Origin: an uncultured Oscillospiraceae bacterium
Lineage (GTDB): Bacteria; Bacillota; Clostridia; Oscillospirales; Oscillospiraceae
Length of the DNA stretch: 38,300 nucleotides
Assembly (NCBI GenBank): GCA_947629975.1
Contig: CANRFU010000007.1
Location: 1-38,300 of the forward strand
Reading direction: 5' to 3'
Shown one piece after another: positions 30,466 to 38,300 of this stretch. Both the position numbers and the translations under genes were made by a program. The number at the start of each line of letters is the position of its first letter. Position 1 is the first letter of the stretch. The notes under the pieces were generated by a model that saw only the letters and a list, made by a program, of their open reading frames with translations, was not told where the DNA came from and made no database searches.

Positions 30466-31477
30466 GGTGATCCCTCCCCGGGGCGGGGCCGCCGTCCCGC
30501 TCTTTGATCAGTCTGACCGTTCCGGAGGACACGGTGTGTTCCCGCCCGTCGTCCCCGGCCACCAGCAGGGCGAATCTGCCGTCGATCCCCTTCGCGGCGC
30601 CGGTGAGGGTCCGGCCGTCCTCATCAAAGGACACCCGCCGGCCGGGGGTGAGACAGTGGGCCCGATAGCGCTCCAGCCAGTCCGCCTGCCGGCCCGGAAA
30701 GTCCCGGACCAGCGCGTCCAGCTGTTCCAGCAGGGCCAGGGTCAGGGTATTGGGGTTCGCCGGACGCCCCGCCTGGGCCAGGGAGATGGCGATGTCCTCC
30801 AGCCCCTGGGCGCGGAAGACCGCCTCGCTCTGGGTCAGGTTGACCCCCATGCCGATGACCACATAGTCCGGCTCGGCGCTCTCGCTGAGCAGAGACAGCT
30901 CGGTGAGGATGCCCACCAGCTTGCGGCCGTTCAAATAGATGTCGTTGAGCCATTTGATCTCCGCGGCCGCGCCGCAGGCGGCCTCGATGCCCTCCCGGAC
31001 GGCCACCGCCGCCCAGCCGGTGAGGGTGAGCAGATCTTCGATGGAGGCCCTGGGCCGCAGCAGCACCGACAGATACAGCCCCTCCCCCCTGGGGGACTGG
31101 AAGGAGCGCCCGTGGGTGCCCCGTCCGCCGGTCTGTTCCAGGGTCAGCAGGACGGAGCCCGCCGGCGCGCCGGCGGCCGCCTGCGCTTTCAGGCGGGTGT
31201 TGGTGGAGTCCACCCTGTCCTCCACCGCCACCTTGCCGGCGAACAGGCTGTCCGGGGGCAGCATGGCGTTGAGATAGGGGGCGGACAGGACGGGCGGGGG
31301 ACCCTCCAGCCGGTAGCCCAGCCGGGTGGAGGCGGCGATGGGCCAGCCCTCCCCGCGCAGGGCGGCGATCTCCTTCCACACGGCGGCCCTGGTGACCCCC
31401 AGGGCGCGGCTCATCTCCTCGCCCGACAGCCAGCCCTCCGTCCGGGCCAGCAGGGCGGCGACTTCCCGGCGCGTCAT
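30449..31477 (-). CDS. birA: Bifunctional biotin--protein ligase / biotin operon repressor BirA
   Basis: A 342-residue group II biotin ligase that attaches biotin to carboxylase carrier domains. The N-terminal winged helix (about 1-62) has SGEEMSRALGVTRAAVWKEI, which gives DNA binding. The catalytic domain has STNTRLK, the biotin-AMP loop GRGTHGRSFQSP (usually GRGRRGR), the KWLNDIYLNGRKLVGILTE motif (usually KWPND), and the C-terminal SH3-like domain. Variations at the two motifs are conservative. It overlaps htrA by 4 nt upstream and the reductase by 17 nt downstream. No biotin synthesis genes or palindromic bio operator are in the window. Confidence 0.95.
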   Translation of the reverse strand: MTRREVAALLARTEGWLSGEEMSRALGVTRAAVWKEIAALRGEGWPIAASTRLGYRLEGPPPVLSAPYLNAMLPPDSLFAGKVAVEDRVDSTNTRLKAQAAAGAPAGSVLLTLEQTGGRGTHGRSFQSPRGEGLYLSVLLRPRASIEDLLTLTGWAAVAVREGIEAACGAAAEIKWLNDIYLNGRKLVGILTELSLLSESAEPDYVVIGMGVNLTQSEAVFRAQGLEDIAISLAQAGRPANPNTLTLALLEQLDALVRDFPGRQADWLERYRAHCLTPGRRVSFDEDGRTLTGAAKGIDGRFALLVAGDDGREHTVSSGTVRLIKERDGGPAPGRDHHDLPA

Positions 31478-32727
31478 GGCTCCGTCTGCCCCAGGGTGTC
31501 GATGAGGGCGAAGGTGAACTCCAGCTCCTCCCCGTTTCGCAGGACGGTGCAGGTGACGGTCCCTTCCACCCCGGTGGTGTAGAGGATCCGCCGCAGAGCG
31601 GCCAGGGTGGGGGTCTCCCGGCCGTTGGCGGCCACGATCAGGTCGCCCGGCCGGAGGCCGGCCTCGTAGGCGGTGTTTGCGGTGACCTCCCGGACCTCGA
31701 TGCCCGTGCGGCCGTCCACGGAGGCGACTACGCAGGAGATGCCGATGGAGGGCCGCCAGCTGGCCCCGGTGGCCAGGATGCGGTTGACGAAGGGGAGCAG
31801 ATCGGTGGTGGGGATGGCCAGCCCCAGCCCCTCGATGACGGTGTCATCCTCAACGCCGGTGATCTTGGCGGAGGTGATGCCCACCACCCGGCCGGAGGCA
31901 TCCAGCAGCGGGCCGCCGGAGTTGCCGGAGTTCAGGGGGGCGGAGGTCTGGATCAGGGCAAGGCCGTTGGCGTCGGTGTTGTCCCGGCCCAAGGCGGACA
32001 CGATGCCATTGGTCATGGAGCCGTACAGATAGCCCATGGGATTGCCGATGGCGTACACCGGGTCGCCCACGGCGAGGCCGTCGGAGTCGCCCAGATCGGC
32101 GGCGGGCAGGTCCTGCCCGTCGATCTTCAGCACAGCCAGATCGAACTCCTCGTCATAGCCCACCACCCGCGCCTCATAGACGGAGTTGTCGGACAGGAGC
32201 ATGATCTCCAGGGCGCTGCACTCGTCGATGATGTGGAAGTTGGTGAGGATATAGCCGGAGGACTCCACGATGAAGCCGGTGCCCGTCTTGTAGCCCCGGC
32301 CGCTTTTCAGATAGGCGGTGACGCACACCACGCTGGGCAGGGCCTTGTCGTAGATCTGAGCGGAGGACAGGGTTTCGCCCTCCCCCTGGGCCAGGGCCAG
32401 GGAGACGCCGGGCGCGGGGCTGGTCCAGGGCAGGTCCTCCGGGGACCAGTTCTCAAAGGGCTGCTCGGTGTAGGCGGGCCGGGGGTCGGCGCTGGGCCGG
32501 ACGGCGGAGGGGTCCATCCGGGCGGCCGTGATGGCGATGATCAGGAAGGAGGCGGAGGCGATGACGCCAATCCCCAGCACGACGCACAGCCCGATCAGGA
32601 ACCACTGCCAAAGGCGCAGGCCGTCCTCCCGACCGGAGTCCCGTTTGCGCCGCCGCGGGGGCATGGGGAGATCCCCGGGGCACCCGTCGGATCCGCTGGG
32701 CCAGCGGTAGGACAGATAGTTATCCAA
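31474..32727 (-). CDS. HtrA/DegP-like membrane-anchored serine protease with PDZ domain
   Basis: A 417-residue trypsin-fold protease. Order: cytoplasmic basic N terminus (about 1-40), one membrane anchor (about 40-68), a low-complexity linker (70-115), the protease domain with triad His165 (TNFHII), Asp197 (DLAVLKI) and Ser270 (NSGNSGGPL), and a C-terminal PDZ domain (about 325-415, GLRPGDLIVAANG). It degrades damaged exported proteins at the outer face of the membrane. The start is TTG at 32727 with GGGGGT about 8 nt upstream; no better in-frame start lies closer to the anchor except ATG at residue 22. It lies 18 nt after the histidine kinase gene, an arrangement like walRK/htrA and cssRS-linked HtrA in Firmicutes. 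Confidence 0.93.
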   Translation of the reverse strand: MDNYLSYRWPSGSDGCPGDLPMPPRRRKRDSGREDGLRLWQWFLIGLCVVLGIGVIASASFLIIAITAARMDPSAVRPSADPRPAYTEQPFENWSPEDLPWTSPAPGVSLALAQGEGETLSSAQIYDKALPSVVCVTAYLKSGRGYKTGTGFIVESSGYILTNFHIIDECSALEIMLLSDNSVYEARVVGYDEEFDLAVLKIDGQDLPAADLGDSDGLAVGDPVYAIGNPMGYLYGSMTNGIVSALGRDNTDANGLALIQTSAPLNSGNSGGPLLDASGRVVGITSAKITGVEDDTVIEGLGLAIPTTDLLPFVNRILATGASWRPSIGISCVVASVDGRTGIEVREVTANTAYEAGLRPGDLIVAANGRETPTLAALRRILYTTGVEGTVTCTVLRNGEELEFTFALIDTLGQTEP

Positions 32728-32745
32728 AGGGCGGACCCCCTTTCA

Positions 32746-34170
32746 TCAGGCTCTGGTCAGGGTGAACACGAACTTGGTCAGCCCGTTTTCGCTGGTGCAG
32801 GTGATGTTCTCCTTGTGGCTGTTGAGGATGGTCTTGACGATATACAGCCCCAGGCCGACCCCGTCCCGGTCCACGCTGCGGGAGTGGTCGGTCTTGTGGA
32901 ACCGGTCGAAGATGAGGGCCAGCTCCTCCGGGGGGATGGTGTCCCCCTGGTTGCTGATGGTGATGGTGGCCTTGGGCCCTTTGGCCACCACTGACACCCC
33001 TAAGGTGCCGCCGGATCTGGAGAACTTGATGGCGTTGTCCAGCAGGTTGTAGCACACCTGGGTGATGGCGTCCTGGTCCCCCCAGACGGGCACCGGCTCC
33101 TCGGGGAGCTGCATATCCACCTGGAGCTGAGCGGCATCCACCTTGCTCTCCAGGGTGATAAGGGTGCGCACCAGGGTCTCCGAGATGTCGAACTGCTGCT
33201 GGGCGGCCCGCTCGTCCGACTGGAGGCGGGACAGGTCCAGCATGGAGCGCACCAGCCGGGACAGCCGCCTGGTCTCGGAGGAGATGATCTGGAGGTACTC
33301 CTTCTCCCGCTCCGGGGGGATGGTGCCGTCCAGGATGCCGTCGGCAAAGCCGGCGATGGTGGTCATGGGGGTCTTGAGCTCGTGGGACACGTTGGCGATG
33401 AACTCGCTGCGGCGCTGCTCGCTCCGGGCCAGGGAGTCGGCCATGGAGTTGAAGGCCTCGGCCAGCTCGCCCACCTCGTCTCTCCGCCTGCCCACGTCCA
33501 CCCGCACGTCCAGCTGGCCCAGGCCAAACTGCCGGGCGGCGGCGGCGATCTCCTTGATGGGCTTGGACTGGCGCAGGCTGGTGAAGGAGCTGAGGATGGC
33601 GGCGATGAGCACCACCGCCACGGCGGTGACCAGAAAGATGCCCGCCAGCTCCCGCCACATCCCGCTGATGGAGGACGCGTCGCTGGACACCAGCACCAGC
33701 CCCTGCAAATGGCCGCTGTCGGTGCTGGTGATGGGCAGGCCCACCAGGTAGCGGTTTTCGGCGTACAGGCCGTCCAGATCGGTCATCCCGGCGTAGGAGC
33801 CGTTTTTGACCCGCTCCACCAGGGCGGCGGACAGGGTGCGGTTCTCCAGCGGGAGCAGCTCCTGCTGGCCGCTGGTGGCGAAGAGCACCAAGCCGGAGTT
33901 GTCGCAGATCATGATGTGAGAGCCGCCCACCTGGGCCACCGTGGCCAGATACCCCTGGAACTCCTTGCTCTGCCAGCTGGTGCCGCCGTACGCGCTCACA
34001 TAGGTGGAGGTGAAGGAGGCGATGTATCCGGCGTTGCGGTCCAGGGCCTGCTCCTGCTCGCGGATGGCGTACTGATAGCTCAGGGTGGCGAAGGAGGCGC
34101 CCAGCATGAGGAAGGACAGCAGCACCATGCCCGCCATGGCGGCGAACTGCCGTCCGTACATGGTCTTCAT
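32746..34170 (-). CDS. Sensor histidine kinase
   Basis: A 474-residue membrane kinase. Helix 1 (about 10-30), an extracytoplasmic sensor domain of about 140 residues, helix 2 (about 172-198), then HAMP (RQSKPIKEIAAAARQF), HisKA with FIANVSHELKTPMTTI (the phosphorylated His), and HATPase_c with NLLDNAIKFS, IFDRFHKTD and GVGLGLYIVK. All boxes are intact. The sensor part reads like a dCache/PAS-type domain (HIMICDNSGLVLFAT). It overlaps the response regulator's stop by one base (TGATG), so the pair is co-translated. HtrA directly downstream suggests sensing of cell-envelope or secretion stress. Confidence 0.95.
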   Translation of the reverse strand: MKTMYGRQFAAMAGMVLLSFLMLGASFATLSYQYAIREQEQALDRNAGYIASFTSTYVSAYGGTSWQSKEFQGYLATVAQVGGSHIMICDNSGLVLFATSGQQELLPLENRTLSAALVERVKNGSYAGMTDLDGLYAENRYLVGLPITSTDSGHLQGLVLVSSDASSISGMWRELAGIFLVTAVAVVLIAAILSSFTSLRQSKPIKEIAAAARQFGLGQLDVRVDVGRRRDEVGELAEAFNSMADSLARSEQRRSEFIANVSHELKTPMTTIAGFADGILDGTIPPEREKEYLQIISSETRRLSRLVRSMLDLSRLQSDERAAQQQFDISETLVRTLITLESKVDAAQLQVDMQLPEEPVPVWGDQDAITQVCYNLLDNAIKFSRSGGTLGVSVVAKGPKATITISNQGDTIPPEELALIFDRFHKTDHSRSVDRDGVGLGLYIVKTILNSHKENITCTSENGLTKFVFTLTRA

Positions 34171-34868
34171 CAGCCGGCCACCTTGAATTTATAGCCCACG
34201 CCCCATACGGTGAGCAGCAGTTCGGGGTTGGCGGGGTCGTCCTCGATTTTCTCCCGCAGGCGCTTGATGTGTACGTCCACCGTGCGGGAGTCCCCGAAGT
34301 AGTCGAAGCCCCACACCTCGTCCAGCAGCTGGTTGCGGGTGAACACCCGGTTGGGGGCGGAGGCCAGATGGAACAGCAGCTCCAGCTCCTTGGGGGGCGT
34401 GTCCACCCGCTTGCCGTCCACCACCAGCTCGTAGGAGTCCAGGTCGATGACCAGGGACTTGGGTTTGTCGAACACCAGACGGCGGCCGGCGGGCGCCTCC
34501 TCGCCGCCCGTGCGGCGGAGGACGGCGTGGACCCGGGCCAGCACCTCCTTAGTCTCGAAGGGCTTGGTGATGTAGTCGTCGGCTCCCATCTCCAGGCCGG
34601 ACACCTTGTCCTCCAGTTCGCCCTTGGCGGTGAGCATGATGATGGGGGTCTTGGAGGTCTCCCGGATCTTCCGGCACACCGCCCAGCCGTCCATGCCGGG
34701 CAGCATGATGTCCAGCAGCACCAGGTCGGGCTGGAAGGCCTGGAACTTCTCCAGCCCCTCCACGCCGCTGCCGGCGGTCTGGCACTCCATCCCCTCCTTC
34801 TCCAGGTAGAGCCGGAGCAGATCGGCGATATTCTTGTCGTCCTCGACGACCAAAACCTTTTTGGGCAT
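34170..34868 (-). CDS. OmpR/PhoB-family response regulator
   Basis: A 232-residue regulator. The receiver (1-118) has Asp10-Asp11, phosphoryl-acceptor Asp53 (LVLLDIMLPGMDGW), the Thr in IIMLTAKG and the Lys in YITKPFE. The C-terminal winged-helix DNA-binding domain (about 132-230) has LLFHLASAPNRVFTRNQLLDEVWG and TVDVHIKRLREKIE in separate segments. The start at 34868 (ATGCCCAAAAAGG) has AAAGGGTG upstream; the frame is open to 34949 but that part contains the promoter. First gene of the operon with the kinase, HtrA, BirA and the reductase. Confidence 0.96.
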   Translation of the reverse strand: MPKKVLVVEDDKNIADLLRLYLEKEGMECQTAGSGVEGLEKFQAFQPDLVLLDIMLPGMDGWAVCRKIRETSKTPIIMLTAKGELEDKVSGLEMGADDYITKPFETKEVLARVHAVLRRTGGEEAPAGRRLVFDKPKSLVIDLDSYELVVDGKRVDTPPKELELLFHLASAPNRVFTRNQLLDEVWGFDYFGDSRTVDVHIKRLREKIEDDPANPELLLTVWGVGYKFKVAG

Positions 34869-34907
34869 GGCTGACACCCTTTCTGACGGTAAAGTCTGAT
34901 GTGAGAT

Positions 34908-34936
34908 ATTATACTTGTTTTTTGCGGCACGCGCAA
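34908..34936 (-). promoter_or_regulatory. Promoter of the two-component/htrA operon
   Basis: On the minus strand TTGCGC (34931-34936), a 17-bp spacer and TATAAT (34908-34913). A second TATAAT-like box lies near 34948-34953. There is no clear terminator between the upstream CDF gene (ending at 35005) and this promoter, so some read-through from it is possible. Confidence 0.7.
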
Positions 34937-35004
34937 GTCTGTAAGCCAATTATACGGCAGAGGCCGGGCGAATTGTTGGAGAAATTGTAAATTACCGTCC
35001 CGAT

Positions 35005-36129
35005 TCACAGGACATAGGAGCGGTCCACCCCGATGTCGGGCCGGCAGCGGGGCTCCCTCTCCCGCAGCTTTTCGGTGAGGGCGGCGCGGATCTCCTCGTC
35101 GGTCAGTTCCACCTCGTAGGGGATCACCGCGTCGAACCGCAGATCCATGGCGTCCGCGCCCTCGGCCCGGAAGTCGTGGACGGTGGCGGTGGGGTGGAGC
35201 TCCCTCACCGCCCCCTCCGCCAGTTCCCGCAGCCGGCGGATCTGGGGATCGTCCGTCCCCACCGGGTCCATGTGGATCACTGCGTCCAGGCCGAACCGCT
35301 CTTTCAGCTCCCGCTCGATGTGGTCCACCACCCCGTGGATTGCCGCGAAGGAGGAGTCCTCCGGCACCTCCGCGTGGACCGACATCATCCGCCGGCCGGG
35401 GCCGTAGTCGTGGATGACCAGATCGTGGACCCCTAAGACCTCCCGGTGGGAGAGGATGAGGGCCTCGATCTCCGCCACCGCGGCGGGGTCGGGGGGTCCC
35501 CCCAGCAGGGGGCTGACCGTCTCCCTGGCCGCCGTCCAGCCGGAGCGGAGGATGAGAAGGGCCACCACCAGGCCCAGCACGCCGTCGATCCGGGGACCGA
35601 ACACCGGCGTCAGGGCCAGGCCGATGAGCACCGCCGAGGTGGCCAACACGTCCCCCACGGCGTCCGCCGCGGCGGCGTCCAGGGTGGGGGAGGCCAGCTT
35701 TTTGGCCCAGTACCGGTCGAACCGGGCCAGGGCGCCCTTGGCCAGGATGGCCAGGACCAGGATGACCACCGCCGGGGCGGTGAGGGCCGCCTGTTCCGGG
35801 CGGACGATCTGGACGACGGCGTCCCGCGCCAGCTCCACCCCCACCAGCAGGATGAGCAGGGACACCCCCAGTCCGGACAGGTACTCGATCCGACCGTGGC
35901 CGAAGGGGTGCTCCTCGTCGGCCCGCTGGGCGGACAGCCGGAAGCCGATGAGGGTCACCAGGGAGCCGGCGGCGTCGGACAGATTGTTGAAGGCATCCGC
36001 GGTGACGGAGACCGCCCCGGTGAGCAGGCCGGCGATCATCTTGACGCCGAACAGCGACAGATTGATCCCCACCCCCACCCACCCGGCGAAGGCGCCTCTG
36101 GCCTGCCGGGTCTTGTTCGCGTTGTCCAT
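35005..36129 (-). CDS. Cation diffusion facilitator (CDF) family metal exporter
   Basis: A 374-residue transporter exporting divalent metals (Zn, Mn, Fe or Co) in exchange for protons. The six-helix membrane domain (about 14-215) has the metal-site motifs ADAFNNLSDA in helix 2 and DAAADAVGDVL in helix 5. A cytoplasmic ferredoxin-like dimerisation domain (about 216-295) follows with VHDLVIHDYGPGR and HIEREL. An additional segment of about 75 residues (300-374) repeats this alpha-beta pattern, so the protein is longer than the usual 290-310. AGGAGGT precedes the ATG at 36129. Monocistronic; a parS site sits in its leader. The metal cannot be assigned. Confidence 0.92.
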   Translation of the reverse strand: MDNANKTRQARGAFAGWVGVGINLSLFGVKMIAGLLTGAVSVTADAFNNLSDAAGSLVTLIGFRLSAQRADEEHPFGHGRIEYLSGLGVSLLILLVGVELARDAVVQIVRPEQAALTAPAVVILVLAILAKGALARFDRYWAKKLASPTLDAAAADAVGDVLATSAVLIGLALTPVFGPRIDGVLGLVVALLILRSGWTAARETVSPLLGGPPDPAAVAEIEALILSHREVLGVHDLVIHDYGPGRRMMSVHAEVPEDSSFAAIHGVVDHIERELKERFGLDAVIHMDPVGTDDPQIRRLRELAEGAVRELHPTATVHDFRAEGADAMDLRFDAVIPYEVELTDEEIRAALTEKLREREPRCRPDIGVDRSYVL

Positions 36130-36152
36130 AGGACCTCCTGTAATCGAACGAA

Positions 36153-36168
36153 TGTTTCACGTGAAACA
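36153..36168. other. parS site (ParB/Spo0J binding palindrome)
   Basis: TGTTTCACGTGAAACA, a perfect 16-bp palindrome identical to the parS consensus used by ParB/Spo0J in Firmicutes and most other bacteria. It lies in the leader of the CDF gene, 24 bp before its start codon. No parA or parB gene is in the window. The flanking 36130-36220 is otherwise noncoding. Confidence 0.93.
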
Positions 36169-36221
36169 CGGAGCTATGCCTCTATCATAGTATTTCACGC
36201 CTGTCCCCTATGACGGGCCGG

Positions 36222-36252
36222 GTAAAAGAAAACCGCCCGCGGGGCGGTTTTC
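36222..36252 (-). terminator. Terminator of the mltG-U32 operon
   Basis: An 11-bp stem GAAAACCGCCC/GGGCGGTTTTC (36228-36238 and 36242-36252) with loop GCG, followed on the minus strand by TTTTAC. It lies 12 bp after the stop of the U32 gene at 36264. Confidence 0.85.
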
Positions 36253-36263
36253 TCTGTTTTCGG

Positions 36264-37484
36264 TCAGGAGTTCGGGCGGCAGGCCCGGAGCACCGACAGG
36301 GGCGGCATCTGCCGGGGGAGCCTCAGGCGGAACAGGGCCTGGGGCGTCTTGATCTCGCGGACGGCGAGGCCGTCCCCGGTGACCGGCATGGAGGCGGTGA
36401 AGGGGAGGGCGGCCACGCCGGGTCCCACGATCTCCACCTCATCCCCGGCGGCGAACTTGTTCCGCAGGGAGAGGAGGGCGTTTCCGTCCCCGCCGCAGCT
36501 GACCACCACGGCCAGCACCTGCCAGTCCCGGACGTACCGGGCGTCCCCGGTGTACTGGCCCGGCTGGCCGAACCAGAAGCCGGTGGAGTAGGGCCGGTGG
36601 CTCACCTTTTCCACCTCGGCGCGCCAGACGGGGTCCAGGGGCTTTCCCTCCGCGGCCGCATCGATGGCGCGGCGGTAGGCGGCGGCGGTCATGCCGGCAT
36701 AGTAGGCGCTCTTGGCCCGCCCCTCGATCTTCAAAGAGTGGAGGCCGGCGGCCATCAGCTCCGGGATATGGTCGATCATGCACATATCCCGGCTGTTGAG
36801 AATGAAGGTCTCATTGTTCTCCTCATAGACGGGGAAATATTTGCCGGGGCGCTTTTCCTCCATGAGGGCGTACTGATAGCGGCAGGGCTGGGCGCAGGCG
36901 CCCCGGGTGGCGTCCCGCCCGGTCATATAGTTGGAGAGCAGGCACCGGCCAGAGTAGCTGACGCACATGGCCCCGTGGACGAAGCCCTCCACCTCCAGCC
37001 CTCTCGGGGCCTTGGCGCAGAGTTCGGCTACCTCGTCCAGGTGGAGCTCCCGGGCCAGGATGACCCGGCTGGCCCCCTGCTCGTGCCAGAACCGGGCCAT
37101 CTCGTAGTTGGTGATGCCGGTCTGGGTGGACATGTGGACCTGGAGCCGGGGGGCATAGCGCCTGCACAGGGAGAGCACCGCCCCGTCCCCGGCGATGACC
37201 GCGTCCGCCCCGGCGGCGTCCAGCAGCTCCAGCCAGACGGGGAGTTTTTCAATCTCGCCGTTCCGGGCCATGGTGTTGCAGGTCACGTGGACCCGCGCTC
37301 CGTGGGCGTGGGCCAGTTCCACGGCCCGGGGAAGCTCCTCCTCTGAAAAGTTGCCGGCGAAGGCCCGCATCCCGAAGGCGGGGCCCGCCAGATAAACCGC
37401 GTCCGCCCCGTAGGCCAGGGCCATCTCCAGCCGTTCCATGTCCCCCGCGGGGCAGAGGAGCTCCGGCTTAGTTCCCGGATTCAC
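36264..37484 (-). CDS. Peptidase U32-family protein (tRNA/rRNA hydroxylation type)
   Basis: A 406-residue protein beginning PGTKPELLCPAGDMERLEMA after its GTG start. The U32 signature EGFVHGAMCVSYSGRCLLSN and the cluster cysteines that follow (RGACAQPCRYQY) are intact. Members of this family (TrhP/YrrO, RlhA) are now known to support hydroxylation of tRNA uridine 34 or of 23S rRNA rather than to act as proteases. B. subtilis has yrrN-yrrO near mltG (yrrL), so the neighbourhood fits a TrhP-like role. The start is taken as GTG 37484, which overlaps mltG by 17 nt; the frame stays open to 37538 but that part is deep inside mltG. C-terminal domain (about 300-406) is beta-rich. Confidence 0.88.
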   Translation of the reverse strand: MNPGTKPELLCPAGDMERLEMALAYGADAVYLAGPAFGMRAFAGNFSEEELPRAVELAHAHGARVHVTCNTMARNGEIEKLPVWLELLDAAGADAVIAGDGAVLSLCRRYAPRLQVHMSTQTGITNYEMARFWHEQGASRVILARELHLDEVAELCAKAPRGLEVEGFVHGAMCVSYSGRCLLSNYMTGRDATRGACAQPCRYQYALMEEKRPGKYFPVYEENNETFILNSRDMCMIDHIPELMAAGLHSLKIEGRAKSAYYAGMTAAAYRRAIDAAAEGKPLDPVWRAEVEKVSHRPYSTGFWFGQPGQYTGDARYVRDWQVLAVVVSCGGDGNALLSLRNKFAAGDEVEIVGPGVAALPFTASMPVTGDGLAVREIKTPQALFRLRLPRQMPPLSVLRACRPNS

Positions 37485-38300
37485 GGCTGATCCGGTCGAT
37501 GTTGGCCTGGTGCTCGGCCAGGGTGCGGGCAAACACATGCTCGCCGAGGGCGGGGTCCAGGACGTAGTAATAGTAGCGGGTGCTCTCCGGGTCCATGGCG
37601 GCCTTCAGAGACGCCATGCCGGGGTTGGCGATGGCTCCGGGGGGCAGGCCCTTGTACAGATAGGTGTTGTAGGGGGAGTCGATCAGACGGTCCTCCGCGG
37701 TGGGCTGCCTGCCGCCGTTGATATAGACCAGGGTGGCGTCGATCTGGAGGAAGCCCACCGTCTCCGCCTCGGGGTGCTCCAGACGGTTGCGGATGACGGA
37801 GGAGATGGTGCGGTAGTCCTTGCCGTCGGTCTCCTTTTCGATGAGAGAGGCGATGGTGACGATGTCGTGGAGGGAATAGGGGCTCTCCTCGGTAAAGCTG
37901 GCGAAGTAATCCTCCATCTTGGCGTCGAACTGCACCAGCATCTTGTTGAGGACGTACTTGGGGTCCTCGCCCATATAGAAGGTATAGGTGTCGGGGAACA
38001 GATAGCCCTCCAGGCGGTGATAGTCCCCCAGAGGCTCATGGCCCCGGAGCCAGTCGAACGCGTAGTCGTGCTCGGCGGCCATGGTCTGGAGCTGCGCCAC
38101 CGTGGTGACCCCGTTCTCCTCCAGCAGACTGAAGATCTGGTCCAGGGTATAGCCCTCGGGGATGGTCACGTCCACCGTCTGCCGGGTGGCGGAGGAGGTG
38201 CTCATGTTCACCACCAGGGCGCGGTAGTCCATCTCGGTGTTCAGCTCGTAGGTGCCGGGGACGATCTTCCGGTCGGCGTGGGAGAACCAGGCGTACAGCT
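37468..38300 (-). CDS. mltG: Endolytic murein transglycosylase MltG (N terminus outside the window)
   Basis: The 277 C-terminal codons of a YceG/MltG protein; the frame runs off the right edge. MltG cuts nascent glycan strands and sets their length. Visible family parts: VTIPEGYTLDQIFSLLEENG (LysM-like region), LEGYLFPDTYTFYMG, the catalytic Glu region IASLIEKETDG, VIRNRLEHP, LQIDATLVYINGG, DSPYNTYLYKGLPPGAIANPG and the end YYYVLDPALGEHVFARTLAEH, with these last in separate stretches. The N-terminal membrane anchor is not in view. Its stop overlaps the start of the U32 gene by 17 nt. Confidence 0.95.
   Translation of the reverse strand, partial: LYAWFSHADRKIVPGTYELNTEMDYRALVVNMSTSSATRQTVDVTIPEGYTLDQIFSLLEENGVTTVAQLQTMAAEHDYAFDWLRGHEPLGDYHRLEGYLFPDTYTFYMGEDPKYVLNKMLVQFDAKMEDYFASFTEESPYSLHDIVTIASLIEKETDGKDYRTISSVIRNRLEHPEAETVGFLQIDATLVYINGGRQPTAEDRLIDSPYNTYLYKGLPPGAIANPGMASLKAAMDPESTRYYYYVLDPALGEHVFARTLAEHQANIDRISRESGN

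Noticed and set aside
32720-36169. A 1149-codon minus-strand frame spanning kinase, regulator and CDF genes, starting at the parS palindrome
   Set aside because: It runs out of frame through three well-supported genes. Its MFHVKH start is only the translation of the parS site.

Overview
The window is GC-rich chromosomal DNA from a low-GC-lineage type of gene set: HrcA/CIRCE heat-shock control, a T-box leader, GatCAB with an archaeal-type AspRS, an M5-like Toprim protein, an MltG-U32 pair, AGGAGG ribosome sites and occasional TTG/GTG starts. This points to the class Clostridia, most likely a GC-rich gut Oscillospiraceae (Flavonifractor/Intestinimonas/Lawsonibacter-like). The family assignment is inference; the class is well supported. 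No phage, IS element, CRISPR array, rRNA or tRNA gene was recognised. Coding density is very high and third codon positions are so GC-rich that long spurious frames occur on both strands.

Layout. 1-905: tail of an upstream transcript, then a minus-strand HAD hydrolase with its own promoter and terminator, divergent from 942-4971, a plus operon comEC-holA-rnmV-like (DNA uptake channel, Pol III delta, Toprim RNA maturase). 5024-8584: minus operon of a GT39-type mannosyltransferase carrying an extra lectin-like domain, a PHP phosphatase and rpiB. 8807-13764: the heat-shock operon hrcA-grpE-dnaK-dnaJ behind a consensus promoter and a perfect CIRCE operator. 13783-15526: an unknown acidic protein, a tandem OB-fold protein and a family 4 uracil-DNA glycosylase. 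15618-20632: consensus promoter, T-box riboswitch, aspS2 (probably non-discriminating AspRS), an intergenic palindromic repeat, then gatC-gatA-gatB; together they make Asn-tRNA(Asn) by transamidation.

20650-23698: minus operon of an ECF-like sigma factor, a membrane protein, an ABC ATPase and an ABC-2 permease, the last with visibly different base composition. 23823-28346: MarR regulator with a striking 27-bp operator at its own transcription start, followed by a two-subunit ABC exporter whose chains show the asymmetric catalytic sites of heterodimeric multidrug exporters. 28582-29187: a DUF1349 protein. 29290-34868: minus operon response regulator - histidine kinase - HtrA protease - BirA - Fe-S aldo/keto reductase, i.e. 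an envelope-stress-like signalling unit followed by two metabolic genes. 35005-36129: a CDF metal exporter with a doubled C-terminal domain. 36153-36168: a perfect ParB-binding parS palindrome. 36264-38300: a U32 peptidase-family protein overlapping the end of a partial mltG.

Most of the window is housekeeping. The places that deserve attention are the T-box leader with three possible specifier codons, the MarR operator, the sigma/membrane/ABC module with its composition break, the isolated parS, and the lectin-like insert in the mannosyltransferase.
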